Assembly (NCBI GenBank): GCA_964521865.1
Contig: CAZFTJ010000010.1
Location: forward strand, 1 to 64,000
DNA length: 64,000 bases
Direction of reading: 5' to 3'
Source: CAYSRJ01 sp964521865
GTDB taxonomy: Bacteria; Spirochaetota; B62-G9; DRHN01
Shown here: one piece after another, positions 44,968 through 53,069 of the stretch
Position numbering within the stretch: the stretch's first letter is position 1
Layout of the letters: each line of letters begins with the position of its first letter
The notes under the pieces: generated by a model
Seen by the model: the letters and a program-made list of their open reading frames with translations, nothing else
Told to the model about the DNA's origin: nothing
The model's database searches: none
Program-made: the position numbers and the translations under genes

Positions 44968-46857
44968 ATGTCTACATGTACCGTTACCTTTTACCCCCAA
45001 AACACGAGTGTACAGGTGGAAAAAGGCACAACCCTGCTGAATGCCGTCTCATCGGCTCGTATTACAATCAGCAATCTGTGCGGTGGTGATGGAATATGCG
45101 GCCGATGCAAGATGATCGTCACCGGCGGCGAGGTGCGCGGTGAGGTAACTGGCAAGCTGACCCGTGAAGAGATCAAGAAGGGGTATGTGCTCGCCTGTAT
45201 GACCACGGTTGAGAGTGATCTTGAAATTCACATCCCGGAGGAAACTCTTGCCAGGGAAAAGATCAAGGCAGACAAGGACGCCCAGCGTTTCAGCGGCTTT
45301 GAAAAAACCCTGCTCAAGAGCGAGTACGAACCCTCTCCTCTCACAGTCAAGGTGTACGTCACGCTCGATAAACCGACTCTTACTAACAACACCGCCGACC
45401 ACGAGCGGCTCTGTGAGGCGATTTGCAGGAAACTCAAGCTATTCTGCTCGATGCAGATGGGCCTCAAGATCATGAAGGTCCTTCCCGAAATACTTCGAAA
45501 AAACGATTTTCGTGTTACCGCAACGCTCGGCCTCCGGCGTGATATTGCCGAGCTCATGAATGTCGAGGGAGGAAACACTGAAGACAGGAATTACATGGTT
45601 ATTGTCGATATGGGAACAACCACGATTGTCGCTCATCTGGTAAATGTAAATACCCTCGAGACAATCGATGCGGAGGCCTGTTTCAATTCGCAGGGGATAT
45701 ACGGGCGGGAAGTCACAAGAAGGATGATATCTGCAGAGAGGCGGAGCAGCGAGGAGATGCAAAAGCTTCTGGTCGGCGATATAAACGGGTTGATCGAATC
45801 TCTATCCTCCGAGAACAACGTGAGCCTGAAGGATATTACTGCGGTTGTATGCGCGGGAAACTCGGCAATGGGGCATTTTCTGCTCGGTCTTCCCACATAC
45901 AATATCCGCAGGTACCCCTACGTGGCAACGTCGGTAAACCCGCCGCCTCTCAGGGCTGCGGAGGTCGGTATCGAGATCAATCAGCGCGGACTTTTGTATT
46001 CGCTTCCTGGTATAAGTGCGTGGGTAGGAAGCGACGTGACTGCAGGTATACTTGCAACGGAACTGCATAAAAAAGAGGAGATATGCCTGCTCGTCGACAT
46101 CGGAACAAACGGAGAAATAGTTGTCGGCAACCGTGAATGGATGGTGGCCGCGTCTGCGTCTGCAGGACCCGCACTGGAGGGGGCCAGTGTCGCGTGCGGG
46201 ATGAGGGCGGAAGGGGGTGCTGTTGAGCATGTGTATATTGAAAACCGGAATATACGCTACCGCACAATCGGTAATTTCCCTGCAAAGGGGTTTTGCGGTT
46301 CCGGAATCATCGATATGGTCAGTGTTCTTCTCGAGATGAATTACATCAACCGTTCGGGTGTCTTCATCGAAAATTCAACCGAAAGAATACGTGAAATCAA
46401 GGGATTGAAAAGCTTCGTTCTGGCCGAAGGGAACGCGACGCACAACGGGGAAGCTGTATATATCTCCGAATCAGACATAGAAAACGTAATTACGGCGAAG
46501 GCAGCGATTTTCGCTGCGATGAACATACTGTTGAAGAGACTTGACCTCAATTTTACCGATGTGAACAGATTTTTCATTGCAGGTGCGTTCGGCAACTATC
46601 TGAATGTCGAGAGCGCGATAACCATCGGTCTTATTCCGAATGTCCCGCGGGAAAAGATCGAGTTTGTCGGCAATACGTCCATAAAGGGATCGAAAATCGT
46701 CGCTTTCTACCAGGAGGCGTATCAGGAGGTGCTCGAGATACGGCGATCAACGACCTACTACGATCTCATGGGTGCAGACGACTATGTCGAGCAGTTTCAG
46801 AAGGCACTTTTTCTACCGCATACCGATATTGAAGAATTCCTGACGCTCAAGGCTTAA
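44968..46857 (+). CDS. RACo-type ATP-dependent reductive activator of the corrinoid protein (AcsV-like)
   Basis: 629 residues: an N-terminal 2Fe-2S ferredoxin domain (CGGDGICGRC at about 38-47, with a fourth Cys at about 76), a linker, and an ASKHA-type ATPase domain (IVDMGTTTIVAHLV, VDIGTNGEIVVGN, CGSGIIDMV, GAFGNYLN). It would reduce inactive Co(II) to Co(I) in AcsCD. It starts two bases after the acsC stop codon. The fit to the RACo family is strong; AcsV is the clostridial name. Confidence 0.92.
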   Translation: MSTCTVTFYPQNTSVQVEKGTTLLNAVSSARITISNLCGGDGICGRCKMIVTGGEVRGEVTGKLTREEIKKGYVLACMTTVESDLEIHIPEETLAREKIKADKDAQRFSGFEKTLLKSEYEPSPLTVKVYVTLDKPTLTNNTADHERLCEAICRKLKLFCSMQMGLKIMKVLPEILRKNDFRVTATLGLRRDIAELMNVEGGNTEDRNYMVIVDMGTTTIVAHLVNVNTLETIDAEACFNSQGIYGREVTRRMISAERRSSEEMQKLLVGDINGLIESLSSENNVSLKDITAVVCAGNSAMGHFLLGLPTYNIRRYPYVATSVNPPPLRAAEVGIEINQRGLLYSLPGISAWVGSDVTAGILATELHKKEEICLLVDIGTNGEIVVGNREWMVAASASAGPALEGASVACGMRAEGGAVEHVYIENRNIRYRTIGNFPAKGFCGSGIIDMVSVLLEMNYINRSGVFIENSTERIREIKGLKSFVLAEGNATHNGEAVYISESDIENVITAKAAIFAAMNILLKRLDLNFTDVNRFFIAGAFGNYLNVESAITIGLIPNVPREKIEFVGNTSIKGSKIVAFYQEAYQEVLEIRRSTTYYDLMGADDYVEQFQKALFLPHTDIEEFLTLKA

Positions 46858-46859
46858 CC

Positions 46860-47627
46860 ATGACAAAAAGTATCGCTGTTGCAGGAAAAGGGGGGACGGG
46901 AAAGACAACAATTGCAGCGCTTTTGGTAGGGCTGCTCTGTGAAAGAGGCATGGGCCCTGTACTCGCGATAGATGCTGATCCCGATTCAAACCTGGGAACA
47001 CTTCTGGGCATAGATGTGCATAAGACGATCGGAAAATTACGGGAAGAAATTCTTGAAGAGATCAAGAATTTTCCGCCTGGCATGGACAAGGCAAATTATA
47101 TTGAAGCAGGGTTTCAGCAAATCATCGAGGAAGCGGATGGTTTTGATCTTTTGAGTATGGGCAGGGGGGAGGGTTCCGGCTGTTACTGCTACCTCAACAC
47201 CCTGATACGAAAATTTTCAGATGACCTCTTTCCGTCCTACCGGTGGATAGTGATGGACAACGAGGCGGGTCTCGAGCATATCAGCAGGAGAACAACCTCA
47301 AATATCAATGCGCTGATCGTTGTGGTAACCGGAAACCCTGTATCTCTGAATACGGCCAAAAGCATACAGCAGATTACGGAAGAATTGAAAAGCGGTATAA
47401 AAAGGAAGTATGTTGTTACAAATATGGTCGGAGAGAGCTATAAAAAGGAGATACGAAAGAGGATCTCCGGTCTCGATATGGAATACCTTATCGATATCCC
47501 GGAAGACCCCCTCATCGAAGAGGCGATCTTCAATGGAAAATCGATTATATCACTCAACGGGTCACCGGCAAAGGAGAGTGTGAATAAAATACTTGATATT
47601 TTAGGAGGCGATGATGGAAATACCTGA
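46860..47627 (+). CDS. Second CooC/AcsF-type nickel-insertion ATPase
   Basis: 255 residues: deviant Walker A GKGGTGKTT (9-17), DADPDSNLG, the Cys-X-Cys pair in GCYCYLN and MDNEAGLEHISRR. Placed between the activator and acsD, it probably serves assembly of the acetyl-CoA synthase A-cluster or a second CODH. The two CooC proteins are clearly distinct, so they may be specialised. It overlaps acsD by 14 bases. Confidence 0.9.
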   Translation: MTKSIAVAGKGGTGKTTIAALLVGLLCERGMGPVLAIDADPDSNLGTLLGIDVHKTIGKLREEILEEIKNFPPGMDKANYIEAGFQQIIEEADGFDLLSMGRGEGSGCYCYLNTLIRKFSDDLFPSYRWIVMDNEAGLEHISRRTTSNINALIVVVTGNPVSLNTAKSIQQITEELKSGIKRKYVVTNMVGESYKKEIRKRISGLDMEYLIDIPEDPLIEEAIFNGKSIISLNGSPAKESVNKILDILGGDDGNT

Positions 47628-48570
47628 TGTAAAGGAAAAGTGGACTGGTGCGATAAACGAAGTGACCATCGGGGCTTTGAAAGAAGAAGGAGGCACCAGG
47701 GCCAAAACCGTGACTGTGGGGGGTAACAAGACCCTTCCGTTTTTGATGTTTGAAGGAGAGCTGCCGCATAAACCGGTAATTGCAGGGTTTGTAGCCGATA
47801 CGGTTCCCGAATGGCCCGATGTCATCAAGAATGCAATCGGAAAAGAGATCAATTCACCCGTGGAATGGGCGCAGAAGAATGTCGAAGAGTTGGGTGTTGA
47901 CCTCATCAATCTGAAGATGGTCGGTGCGGATCCCAATGTCAACGACGCTTCTCCCGCGGACTGCGCAAAGGTGGTGGAGGATGTTTTGAAAGCTGTTGAT
48001 GTGCCTCTTATTATCTGGGGGAGCGGAGACGACGAAAAGGACAATGCCGTGCTTCCGGAGTGTTCACAGGCGGCAAAGGGAGAAAACTGCCTGATCGGTT
48101 CCGCAAAAGAGACGAATTATATGACAATCGTTGCGATATGCAAGGCTGACAAGCACAAAATAATAGCTGAAGCACCCGTGGATATCAATATAGGGAAACA
48201 GGTTAACATCCTTTTACAGGATGCGGGATACGATTTGAAAGACGTTGTCATGTATCAGACAACCGGGGCTCTCGGGTACGGGTTTGATTACGTATATACG
48301 ATACTCGAACGGTGCCGCATTGCGGGGTTGAAGGGCGACAAGCTGATGGCGATGCCGCAGATATGTGATATAGCAGGCGAGACTTACAGGGTCAAAGAGG
48401 CGGTTGCGGACGAAGATATACTTCCCGGATGGGGGTCTCTTGCCAAGAGGGGGACTATGTGGGAGGCTGTATGTGCGGGAGGCTATATGCAGGCGGGCGC
48501 CGATATACTCATAATGGCTCACCCCGAAGCAATCAGGTGCATTCAAACAATGATAAACGGATTAATGTGA
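47614..48570 (+). CDS. acsD: AcsD, corrinoid iron-sulfur protein small subunit
   Basis: 318 residues, TIM-barrel-type, without its own cluster cysteines, as in the family; it pairs with AcsC to form the methyl carrier. Family pieces such as LIIWGSGDDEKDNAVLPE and AEAPVDINIGKQVN are recognisable. ATG 47614 was preferred to ATG 47611 because the AGGAGG site lies at 47603-47608. The start overlaps the preceding ATPase gene. Confidence 0.95.
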   Translation: MEIPDVKEKWTGAINEVTIGALKEEGGTRAKTVTVGGNKTLPFLMFEGELPHKPVIAGFVADTVPEWPDVIKNAIGKEINSPVEWAQKNVEELGVDLINLKMVGADPNVNDASPADCAKVVEDVLKAVDVPLIIWGSGDDEKDNAVLPECSQAAKGENCLIGSAKETNYMTIVAICKADKHKIIAEAPVDINIGKQVNILLQDAGYDLKDVVMYQTTGALGYGFDYVYTILERCRIAGLKGDKLMAMPQICDIAGETYRVKEAVADEDILPGWGSLAKRGTMWEAVCAGGYMQAGADILIMAHPEAIRCIQTMINGLM

Positions 48571-48583
48571 GAGGAGGCGTATT

Positions 48584-49366
48584 ATGATTTTAATAGGAGA
48601 AAGGGTAAACGCAGGCTTTAAAGACATAAAAAATGCAATTATTAACAAAGATGGAGATGTTATAAAAAAGTGGGCACGAATTCAGACGGATGCAAAGGCA
48701 AACTACATCGATGTCAACCTGGGAACAGCGTCAAATAAACCCGAAGACCTCTGCTGGATGATCGAAGTGGTACAGGAGGAGGTGGATACGCCCATTTCGA
48801 TCGACAACAACAAATCGCTCATGCTGAAAGAGGCGATGCCGGTATGCAAACAACCGCCTCTTATCAACTCAACGACAGCAACCGAAGAGAAGATGAACGA
48901 GCTCTTTCCTCTGGTCGCCGAGCACAACGCTTCAATTATCGGTCTTGTCATGGATGAATCCGGCAGCCCTTCAAATGCGGACAAGAGGGTCGAAAACGCG
49001 GCAAAACTCTTTGAAAAAGCGGTTGAGTTCGGCCTGTCGCCGGAGCAGCTCTTTATCGATCCGATTATCATGCCTTTGAAGTTCATGCAGGAGCAGTCGC
49101 TTGAAATCCTGAAAGCCGCTTCACAGTTCAAGCTTTTTTCAGACCCGCCGTGCCACATTGTGTGCGGACTATCCAATGTTTCGAGCGGGGCGAAGTACAA
49201 ACACCTTATCAACAGAACCTTTATCACAATGCTGATCGCGAATGGCCTTGATGCAGCGATTCTCGACGTAACCGACAGGGAGATGATCGATACCATTCTG
49301 ACGGCTGAGCTTATCATGAACAAGTCGATTTACGCTGATTCCTATCTCGAAGCTTTCAGAATGTAG
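48584..49366 (+). CDS. acsE: AcsE, methyltetrahydrofolate:corrinoid protein methyltransferase
   Basis: 260 residues, a pterin-binding TIM barrel. It moves the methyl group from 5-methyltetrahydrofolate to the Co(I) corrinoid of AcsCD, joining the methyl and carbonyl branches. Visible motifs include LIGERVNAGFKDIK, YIDVNLGTAS, SIDNNKSL, INSTTATEEK and CGLSNVSSGAKYK. A GAGGAGGCG ribosome binding site precedes it. The folate enzymes that make the methyl group are not in this window. Confidence 0.96.
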   Translation: MILIGERVNAGFKDIKNAIINKDGDVIKKWARIQTDAKANYIDVNLGTASNKPEDLCWMIEVVQEEVDTPISIDNNKSLMLKEAMPVCKQPPLINSTTATEEKMNELFPLVAEHNASIIGLVMDESGSPSNADKRVENAAKLFEKAVEFGLSPEQLFIDPIIMPLKFMQEQSLEILKAASQFKLFSDPPCHIVCGLSNVSSGAKYKHLINRTFITMLIANGLDAAILDVTDREMIDTILTAELIMNKSIYADSYLEAFRM

Positions 49367-49437
49367 CTTTGGGTTTTGGTTTCTGTTTGACGGCATTATT
49401 CCAATGCAAAGCGTCCGAATCACAGGGGCTTCGACAC

Positions 49438-50238
49438 ATGAGAATCGTTATTCTTAGAAGCAGTCCGGATATTGGAACTGCGCAGATGGACGATTATTCC
49501 GTTATAATGAATACGTTGTATGCCGATCGCCTCCTGGGACACATGAGAGACAGCGGAGACTACTGCCATGCGTGCGCCGATGACTGTATCGCCTGCAGGA
49601 AGAGATACAGTCTCGATCTGTCGCATCTCATAGCGGGGATATACAGCCTTCCGTCTGTGCTTCCTGTTATGGTCGATGACCCGGAGAAGTACATACCCCG
49701 AGAGGTTGCCCCGCATGACATTTTGATCGGAGTATCGGTGCATGAGGAAATTCTTATCTCGTTCATCCGGACATATCCCATAGCACGTGCTGTTATAATT
49801 CCTATAGAAGAGAGTAACTGGATAAGTCCGTACGCAAAAAAGGTAATCGAAGGAATATGCACTGAAAGGGGGATAGAGGTTGCATTTCCCAAACCATTCT
49901 GCTCTTTTAATCCCCGGAAAGGTGTGCTTTACGAATTCCAGAAAGAGGCGCGGATCGGAAAGGCCGATGTATGTTTCAGAGCAGAGCACGGTAAAATAGT
50001 GGAGGCGGAGGTGCTGTGCAGCGCGCCCTGCGGCGCGACCTACTATGTTGCCCGACACCTTATCGGACGGACGATTGACAATACGCTCGTCCAGACAATA
50101 GATTCATTGTTGAGCAGTTACCCGTGTACCGCAGGAAGAAGTCGTGACAGGGAATTCGATGATTCCATAACTCACAGGGCGGTTCAAATACAGCGGGATA
50201 TACTAAGAGGAATAGAGAGCACCGTACAATGCGGATAG
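49438..50238 (+). CDS. DUF166-like Cys-rich protein
   Basis: About 266 residues. N-terminal MRIVILRSSPDIG, conserved Cys pairs (CHACADDCIACRK) and a C-terminal CSAPCGATYYVARHLIG match my memory of the DUF166 family found with C1-metabolism genes in methanogens and anaerobes. Function unknown; metal or cluster binding is likely from the Cys content. I chose ATG 49438; a longer frame begins just after acsE but lacks a good start. It ends the CODH/ACS cluster. Confidence 0.65.
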   Translation: MRIVILRSSPDIGTAQMDDYSVIMNTLYADRLLGHMRDSGDYCHACADDCIACRKRYSLDLSHLIAGIYSLPSVLPVMVDDPEKYIPREVAPHDILIGVSVHEEILISFIRTYPIARAVIIPIEESNWISPYAKKVIEGICTERGIEVAFPKPFCSFNPRKGVLYEFQKEARIGKADVCFRAEHGKIVEAEVLCSAPCGATYYVARHLIGRTIDNTLVQTIDSLLSSYPCTAGRSRDREFDDSITHRAVQIQRDILRGIESTVQCG

Positions 50239-50256
50239 GAGATTCGGATAAGAAAT

Positions 50257-50445
50257 TTATTTCCCGAGTCTTTTCTGGAGCTCGGCTATCTCATCCTCAA
50301 GCTCCTCTATCTTCATCTGATGGGTTACAGAACCCGGTGAAGAGTTGATTTCGATACAATTCGCCTTTGATCGTGAGCTCACAAGCTCTTCGAGCTCATG
50401 TTTCTTTTTTTCAAGCTCTTCCTGCAACTCTCTGGTTTCCTTCAT
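50257..50445 (-). CDS. Small coiled-coil protein
   Basis: 62 residues, almost entirely helical heptads (ETRELQEELEKKKHELEELV and IEELEDEIAELQKRL) with a short central break containing one Cys. An AGGAGGGTG ribosome binding site before the ATG supports a real gene. It lies between the convergent DUF166-like gene and the DRTGG protein gene. Function unknown. Confidence 0.65.
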   Translation of the reverse strand: MKETRELQEELEKKKHELEELVSSRSKANCIEINSSPGSVTHQMKIEELEDEIAELQKRLGK

Positions 50446-50550
50446 CGTACACCCTCCTTAGTCGCAAGGTTTTTTCCTTTACAAAATACCAGCTTTCTCC
50501 GGCATGGAATACCGGTACTTTATTTTATATGGATAAAACCATAAATCTGC

Positions 50551-51693
50551 TCAGGCAATATCCGATTTCATGGAGCGACGGTGCTCAGCTCTCGCCTCGG
50601 TATAATCATTCACCCTCTTGATAATTTTCTCGATATCGACATATTTTTTTATAAGAGCGGTGGCTTCCCTGATCTTGCCTGTATCATTTGGTTTGATCTT
50701 AACGATGAGATTGTTTAGCTTTTGCGCCGTTTCGTATGTATTCCTGCTCACCATGATAATCGGTATATTGATTCTTTTTACCAGATTGAGAATCGTTTTA
50801 TGGGGTTTGATGCCTCCGGTGAGTATGATACCCTTTACGCAGTACGCCTTTGAAACACCCATAACACAGCCGCTCATGGCTGCAAGGATGAGGTCTTCTC
50901 TATCTCCTGGCGTAATGAGCAGCTCGTTTCCGTTAAAGAATTCAAGCGCAGCGTGCGGTGTCATGGCCCCGACCACGATCTTCTGGACGGTTTGATCGAG
51001 CCCTTCTTCACCGCTTATGAGCTCGCCTTTTATATCCTCGAAGAGCTGTCGTATAGTCGGTGACGACAGGCTGGGCCGGAAGGGTACAACGCCGAGCACA
51101 TCCACCCCTTTCTTCTGCAGGCCGGCTGTGACAATGTCCTTGATCTTGTCGTACTTTTCATCGACGACCTTGTTCACGACGACACCGATGATTTTGACAT
51201 TTCGGCTGTCGAAAAGCGCCTTGTTCAGGCATATTTCATCGATCGGCCTTCCGATGCCCCCGCATGTTACCAGTATAACCGGTGCATCCAGAAGATTCGC
51301 AACGTCGGCATTCGATAAATCAAGAACAGACCCAACTCCTGCATGACCGGTCCCCTCGATGACCATAAAATCACGGCCGTAGGACGCACGCAGGTAGGAC
51401 TGCTGAATTTTTCTTCTCAGAGTATCCGGATTGCCCCGCAGTATGTAATCTTCGGTAAAACCTCGAGGTATCGCTATGGGGCTCAGGTCCTTCGGCTGCT
51501 GTTCGATATGGAAAACCTCGACCATGAGAAAGGCGTCCTTGTCGACGTTGTACCCGTCGATAAGGGTTACCTGTTGTCCCACAGGCTTGATATACCCGAC
51601 ACTCTTGAAATGATCCCCCATCGTACTGAGCAGACCCAGCGCCGTAATCGTCTTACCGTCGTTTTGTCTCGTTGCCGCAACATAAACGCGCAT
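50551..51693 (-). CDS. BioD-like ATPase + DRTGG-domain protein (phosphotransacetylase N-terminal module)
   Basis: 380 residues. The N-terminal BioD/CobB-like P-loop domain (VAATRQNDGKTITALGLL, about 4-21) is followed by a DRTGG-like domain (MTPHAALEFFNGNELLITPGDREDLILAAM). This is the regulatory N-terminal half of long-form phosphotransacetylases, but the acetyltransferase domain is absent. In a CODH/ACS context it might regulate acetyl-CoA/acetate flux; that is inference. Confidence 0.82.
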   Translation of the reverse strand: MRVYVAATRQNDGKTITALGLLSTMGDHFKSVGYIKPVGQQVTLIDGYNVDKDAFLMVEVFHIEQQPKDLSPIAIPRGFTEDYILRGNPDTLRRKIQQSYLRASYGRDFMVIEGTGHAGVGSVLDLSNADVANLLDAPVILVTCGGIGRPIDEICLNKALFDSRNVKIIGVVVNKVVDEKYDKIKDIVTAGLQKKGVDVLGVVPFRPSLSSPTIRQLFEDIKGELISGEEGLDQTVQKIVVGAMTPHAALEFFNGNELLITPGDREDLILAAMSGCVMGVSKAYCVKGIILTGGIKPHKTILNLVKRINIPIIMVSRNTYETAQKLNNLIVKIKPNDTGKIREATALIKKYVDIEKIIKRVNDYTEARAEHRRSMKSDIA

Positions 51694-51966
51694 TATAATC
51701 CTCTTTCCAGATGCGATTTACCGTACATTATTATTGTAAAGCAGTTTTTCGAACTTGGCAATGAAAGAAAACGGGTGAAAGGGGCATATAAAGCACGTTA
51801 TACATAAGTGGGGTCAAATATAGAAAACAGACAAAGCAGGACTGTATATATCACGATCAGTGCGATGTTATCGGCCTGAATACGTATAAAGCGGTTATCC
51901 GGACACAGGGCGTCCGGATAACCGACAGGGTACAACCCGTTACGATACACTTTGCCCCCGGGCTGT

Positions 51967-52362
51967 TCAGCCGCTATTTTGGCCGCCGCTCTCTTTTTCG
52001 AGGTCGGAGATCGCTTTATTCACATCCTCCAGACTCTTGCTGAGCATATCGGCCTGGGCCTGCAGGGCTTTAACCTGATCCTCCCTGGAAAGAGGCACCG
52101 TTCCATAGTAGGGGTTTACAGGAGGATATGTATAACCGGGAGCAGGAGCTTGATAGTATCCCCGTGCCCAGTAGGGAAGCCCGGTCGCGTAGTACATGTG
52201 CCTGTAGCCGCGGCCTCTTCCCCAGGCGCCTCCTCCCCATAATCCGCCCCGGCCTCCAGCGGGGTTTGCATATCCGGGAACAGAATATCCTGCGCAGTAA
52301 CCGGCTGCGCGTCCGGTCATCGGCCCCATTCCGGCGGGACCGGTTCCATCACCGCGTGGCAT
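51967..52362 (-). CDS. Glycine-rich DUF5320-type protein
   Basis: 131 residues. The N-terminus MPRGDGTGPAGMGPMTGR and the Gly/Tyr/Pro-rich centre are typical of the DUF5320 group, and the C-terminal 40 residues form a coiled coil. I chose ATG 52362, preceded by AAGGAGGTG. Such proteins sit beside MinD-like ATPases and NifX/NafY-type proteins in anaerobes. The divergent neighbour at 52813 shares the first nine residues. Confidence 0.78.
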   Translation of the reverse strand: MPRGDGTGPAGMGPMTGRAAGYCAGYSVPGYANPAGGRGGLWGGGAWGRGRGYRHMYYATGLPYWARGYYQAPAPGYTYPPVNPYYGTVPLSREDQVKALQAQADMLSKSLEDVNKAISDLEKESGGQNSG

Positions 52363-52812
52363 AACCACACCTCCTTGCAACATAATTTGATAATCTTCAT
52401 TAATATTTATTCAATTTCCATGCCAAAATACAAAGATCGGTATTAATAAGGCCGTTTCACACATGCACACTGCGCAGAATATTCAAACGTGCTATTGATT
52501 TAATGAAAATGGGTCGATTTTTTCCGCTAAATATGAAGCGTATGTATACATTCAGCTTTCTGTGATTTGCTGAATGTACGATATTTCAGAATGATACCAT
52601 CCTTTTATGAAGCGATTGTATGCATGGCGTTGCATTACCTAAATACTCACATGTTTTATGTTGCAAAATGAAACATGATTTATTTTTCAGAAGTGATTTT
52701 TGAAATTTGAGTTGCATCGACCTGCTACTCTTAAAAATAATGGACAAAAAACTGAAACCGCATTATTTTGTTAATGATACCCATTTTCAATTTATTTAAT
52801 GAGGAGAAGGCT
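52363..52812. other. 450-base divergent intergenic region
   Basis: AT-rich DNA between two divergent genes whose products share an N-terminal motif. No gene is seen, and both strands have good ribosome binding sites at the edges. A regulatory region for both genes is likely, but no promoter is clear. Confidence 0.4.
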
Positions 52813-53025
52813 ATGCCACGAGGAGATGGGACCGGACCGACAGGACACCGAACCGGAAGAGATAGGGGAGGCAGACCGGCAGGTCGGCGCAGCGAGCGTT
52901 CAGGCCTTGGACCTGGCGGTGTATGTGTGTGTCCGTCATGCGGAAAAAAGGTTTCACACAGGCAGGGTACGCCGTGCACGGCCATGCGATGCCCCGATTG
53001 CGGGACTCCTCTGCTCAGAAAATAG
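52813..53025 (+). CDS. Small protein with MPRGDGTGP N-terminus and zinc-ribbon cysteines
   Basis: 70 residues. It begins like DUF5320-type proteins (MPRGDGTGPTGHRTGR), continues with an Arg/Gly-rich stretch and ends with CVCPSCGKK and MRCPDCGTPLL, two CPxCG knuckles that probably bind one zinc. ATG 52813 has GAGGAG upstream. It lies 44 bases before the MinD-ferredoxin fusion, with which it is probably co-expressed. Confidence 0.75.
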   Translation: MPRGDGTGPTGHRTGRDRGGRPAGRRSERSGLGPGGVCVCPSCGKKVSHRQGTPCTAMRCPDCGTPLLRK

Positions 53026-53069
53026 TAAAATACTGCAGAAACCTATACATATACATAAGGAATGTGTCT

